A stretch of DNA of 64,000 nucleotides from an uncultured Flavobacteriaceae bacterium (GTDB lineage Bacteria; Bacteroidota; Bacteroidia; Flavobacteriales; Flavobacteriaceae). Made by a program: the position numbers and the translations under genes. Within the stretch, counting starts at the first letter, position 1; every line of letters begins with the position of its first letter. The notes beneath the pieces are model-generated. The model was given only the letters and a program-made list of their open reading frames with translations, was not told where the DNA came from and made no database searches. Where the stretch lies: contig CANNGA010000001.1 in NCBI GenBank assembly GCA_947504035.1, forward strand, positions 62,001 through 126,000, written 5' to 3'. Below, piece after piece: positions 63,064 to 64,000 of this stretch.

Positions 63064-63330
63064 ATGAATTTTGATACCAACGAACTTATAGGTTTCGTAG
63101 CAGCACTATTAACAACCATTGCTTTTTTACCCCAGGTGTATAAAACTTGGAAGACGAAAGACGTATCTAGTTTGTCGCTACCCATGCTGCTCTTATTTTT
63201 TACAGGCGTTCTACTGTGGTTGGCCTATGGCATTTTAAAAGACAGCCCTTCTATGATTTTTGCTAATGGTACTACCGTGGTTTCTACAGTTTTATTGCTA
63301 CGATTTAAGATAAAGTATCATAAAAAATAA
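63064..63330 (+). CDS. SemiSWEET sugar transporter
   Basis: An 88-residue three-helix protein of the PQ-loop/MtN3 family. The PQ motif is at residues 23-24 (TTIAFLPQVYKTWKTKD), followed by SLSLPMLLLFFTGVLLWL and the third helix with the conserved Asn (FANGTTVV). SemiSWEETs dimerise to form a six-helix sugar facilitator in the inner membrane. The sugar is not predictable. It is 20 bases after the TPR gene and possibly co-transcribed. Confidence 0.92.
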   Translation: MNFDTNELIGFVAALLTTIAFLPQVYKTWKTKDVSSLSLPMLLLFFTGVLLWLAYGILKDSPSMIFANGTTVVSTVLLLRFKIKYHKK

Positions 63331-63422
63331 TTAATTTTAAGGATGAGGACACACTGACAAGATTACAGCCTTGATAAAATGGTGTAATTATTGTTATCTT
63401 TATTAAAAGAAAAACTAAAATT

Positions 63423-64000
63423 ATGATTGGATATTATATATTAATAGGAGGTATCTCTTTAGTAAGTTGGTTGGTAAGCAACACCTTAAAACGCAAGTTT
63501 GCAAAATACTCTAAAATTCAACTTAGAAATGGCATGAGCGGTGCCGAAGTGGCGCAAAAAATGCTAGCAGATCATGGTATTTATGATGTTGAGGTTATCT
63601 CTACAGCAGGGCGCCTAACAGACCATTACAATCCTAAAAATAAAACAGTAAATTTAAGTGAAGCTGTGTATAACGAACGTAATGCCGCCGCTGCCGCTGT
63701 TGCCGCACACGAGGTAGGGCATGCGGTGCAACATGCAACGGCTTACAGTTGGTTACAAATGCGTTCTACCTTAGTTCCTGTCGTGAGTGTAAGCTCTGGA
63801 ATGTCTCAATGGTTAATCATTGGAGGCTTAGTTCTTGGTGGTGCAGCAGGTTTAGGTTTAGGATGGTGGGTTGCCGCTTTGGGTGTCGTCTTAATGGGCT
63901 TTGCAACGCTGTTTAGTTTTATAACATTACCCGTAGAATACGATGCGAGCAATAGAGCATTAGCATGGTTAAAAACTAAAAATATTGTAACCCCAGACGA
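63423..64000 (+). CDS. Neutral zinc metallopeptidase (YugP-like), 3' part outside window
   Basis: The first 192 residues of a membrane-associated zinc peptidase. An N-terminal membrane segment (about 3-20) is followed by the AQKMLADHGIYDVEV and HYNPKNKTVNLSEAVY blocks, the metal-binding HEVGH (96-100), a second hydrophobic pair (about 125-170) and LPVEYDASNRALAWL. All match the Zn_peptidase_2/YugP family. The gene is cut by the right edge of the window. Confidence 0.92.
   Translation, partial: MIGYYILIGGISLVSWLVSNTLKRKFAKYSKIQLRNGMSGAEVAQKMLADHGIYDVEVISTAGRLTDHYNPKNKTVNLSEAVYNERNAAAAAVAAHEVGHAVQHATAYSWLQMRSTLVPVVSVSSGMSQWLIIGGLVLGGAAGLGLGWWVAALGVVLMGFATLFSFITLPVEYDASNRALAWLKTKNIVTPD

Overview
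The window looks like chromosomal DNA of a member of the Bacteroidota, most probably a marine-type Flavobacteriaceae. The evidence is AT-rich DNA, few Shine-Dalgarno sites, TAnnTTTG-type -7 promoter elements, a type IX secretion C-terminal sorting domain, carboxypeptidase-regulatory-domain TonB receptors, DUF4270 and DUF5689 lipoproteins, and flavobacterial neighbourhoods such as panC-panD-flippase-radA, ileS-dksA-lspA and exbB-exbD-exbD. No prophage, insertion sequence or CRISPR array was seen. The species cannot be named from the sequence alone.

Layout. 1-5.1 kb: a truncated NarL-type response regulator, an aspartic protease, tatD-ansA, tRNA-Ser(GGA), and an ExbB/ExbD energy-transduction operon. 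5.2-9.8 kb: an orphan umuD, then speD, a voltage-gated K+ channel, a DUF4178 protein, a lipoprotein with a Ser/Arg-rich tail and a membrane-anchored spermidine-synthase-like protein. 9.9-23.4 kb (minus strand): 2-oxoglutarate dehydrogenase E2 and E1, a GDSL lipoprotein with its TonB receptor, glmS, a DUF4270 lipoprotein and a single-domain glycogen-synthase-like protein. 23.4-28.9 kb: panC, panD, a flippase-like membrane protein, a serine-less esterase homologue, radA and a small lipoprotein. 29.7-34.8 kb: a 1694-residue secreted protein with thrombospondin type-3 and LamG regions and a T9SS signal. 35-44 kb: ileS (long form with an altered HIGH motif), a dksA-like gene, lspA, a PAS histidine kinase with a receiver-only partner, a folate enzyme, an aspartoacylase-like hydrolase and rimK. 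44-53.7 kb: uvrC, a patatin/beta-barrel protein, DUF3108, tryptophan 2,3-dioxygenase, an M23 peptidase, pgi and a small membrane protein. 53.7-59.6 kb: a secreted nuclease-type phosphoesterase divergent from a TonB receptor and a DUF5689 lipoprotein, followed by a 374-bp second copy of the middle of the nuclease gene. 59.6-64 kb: an AT-rich stretch with small unassigned genes, then a TPR protein, a SemiSWEET and a truncated zinc peptidase.

Most genes are housekeeping. The parts that deserve a second look are (i) the speD / K+ channel / DUF4178 / lipoprotein / membrane spermidine-synthase cluster, which resembles known but functionally unsolved polyamine-linked membrane clusters and differs from them in composition; (ii) the 374-bp direct repeat bracketing the TonB receptor locus; and (iii) several enzymes with altered catalytic motifs (IleRS, M23 peptidase, esterase homologue, DksA homologue).
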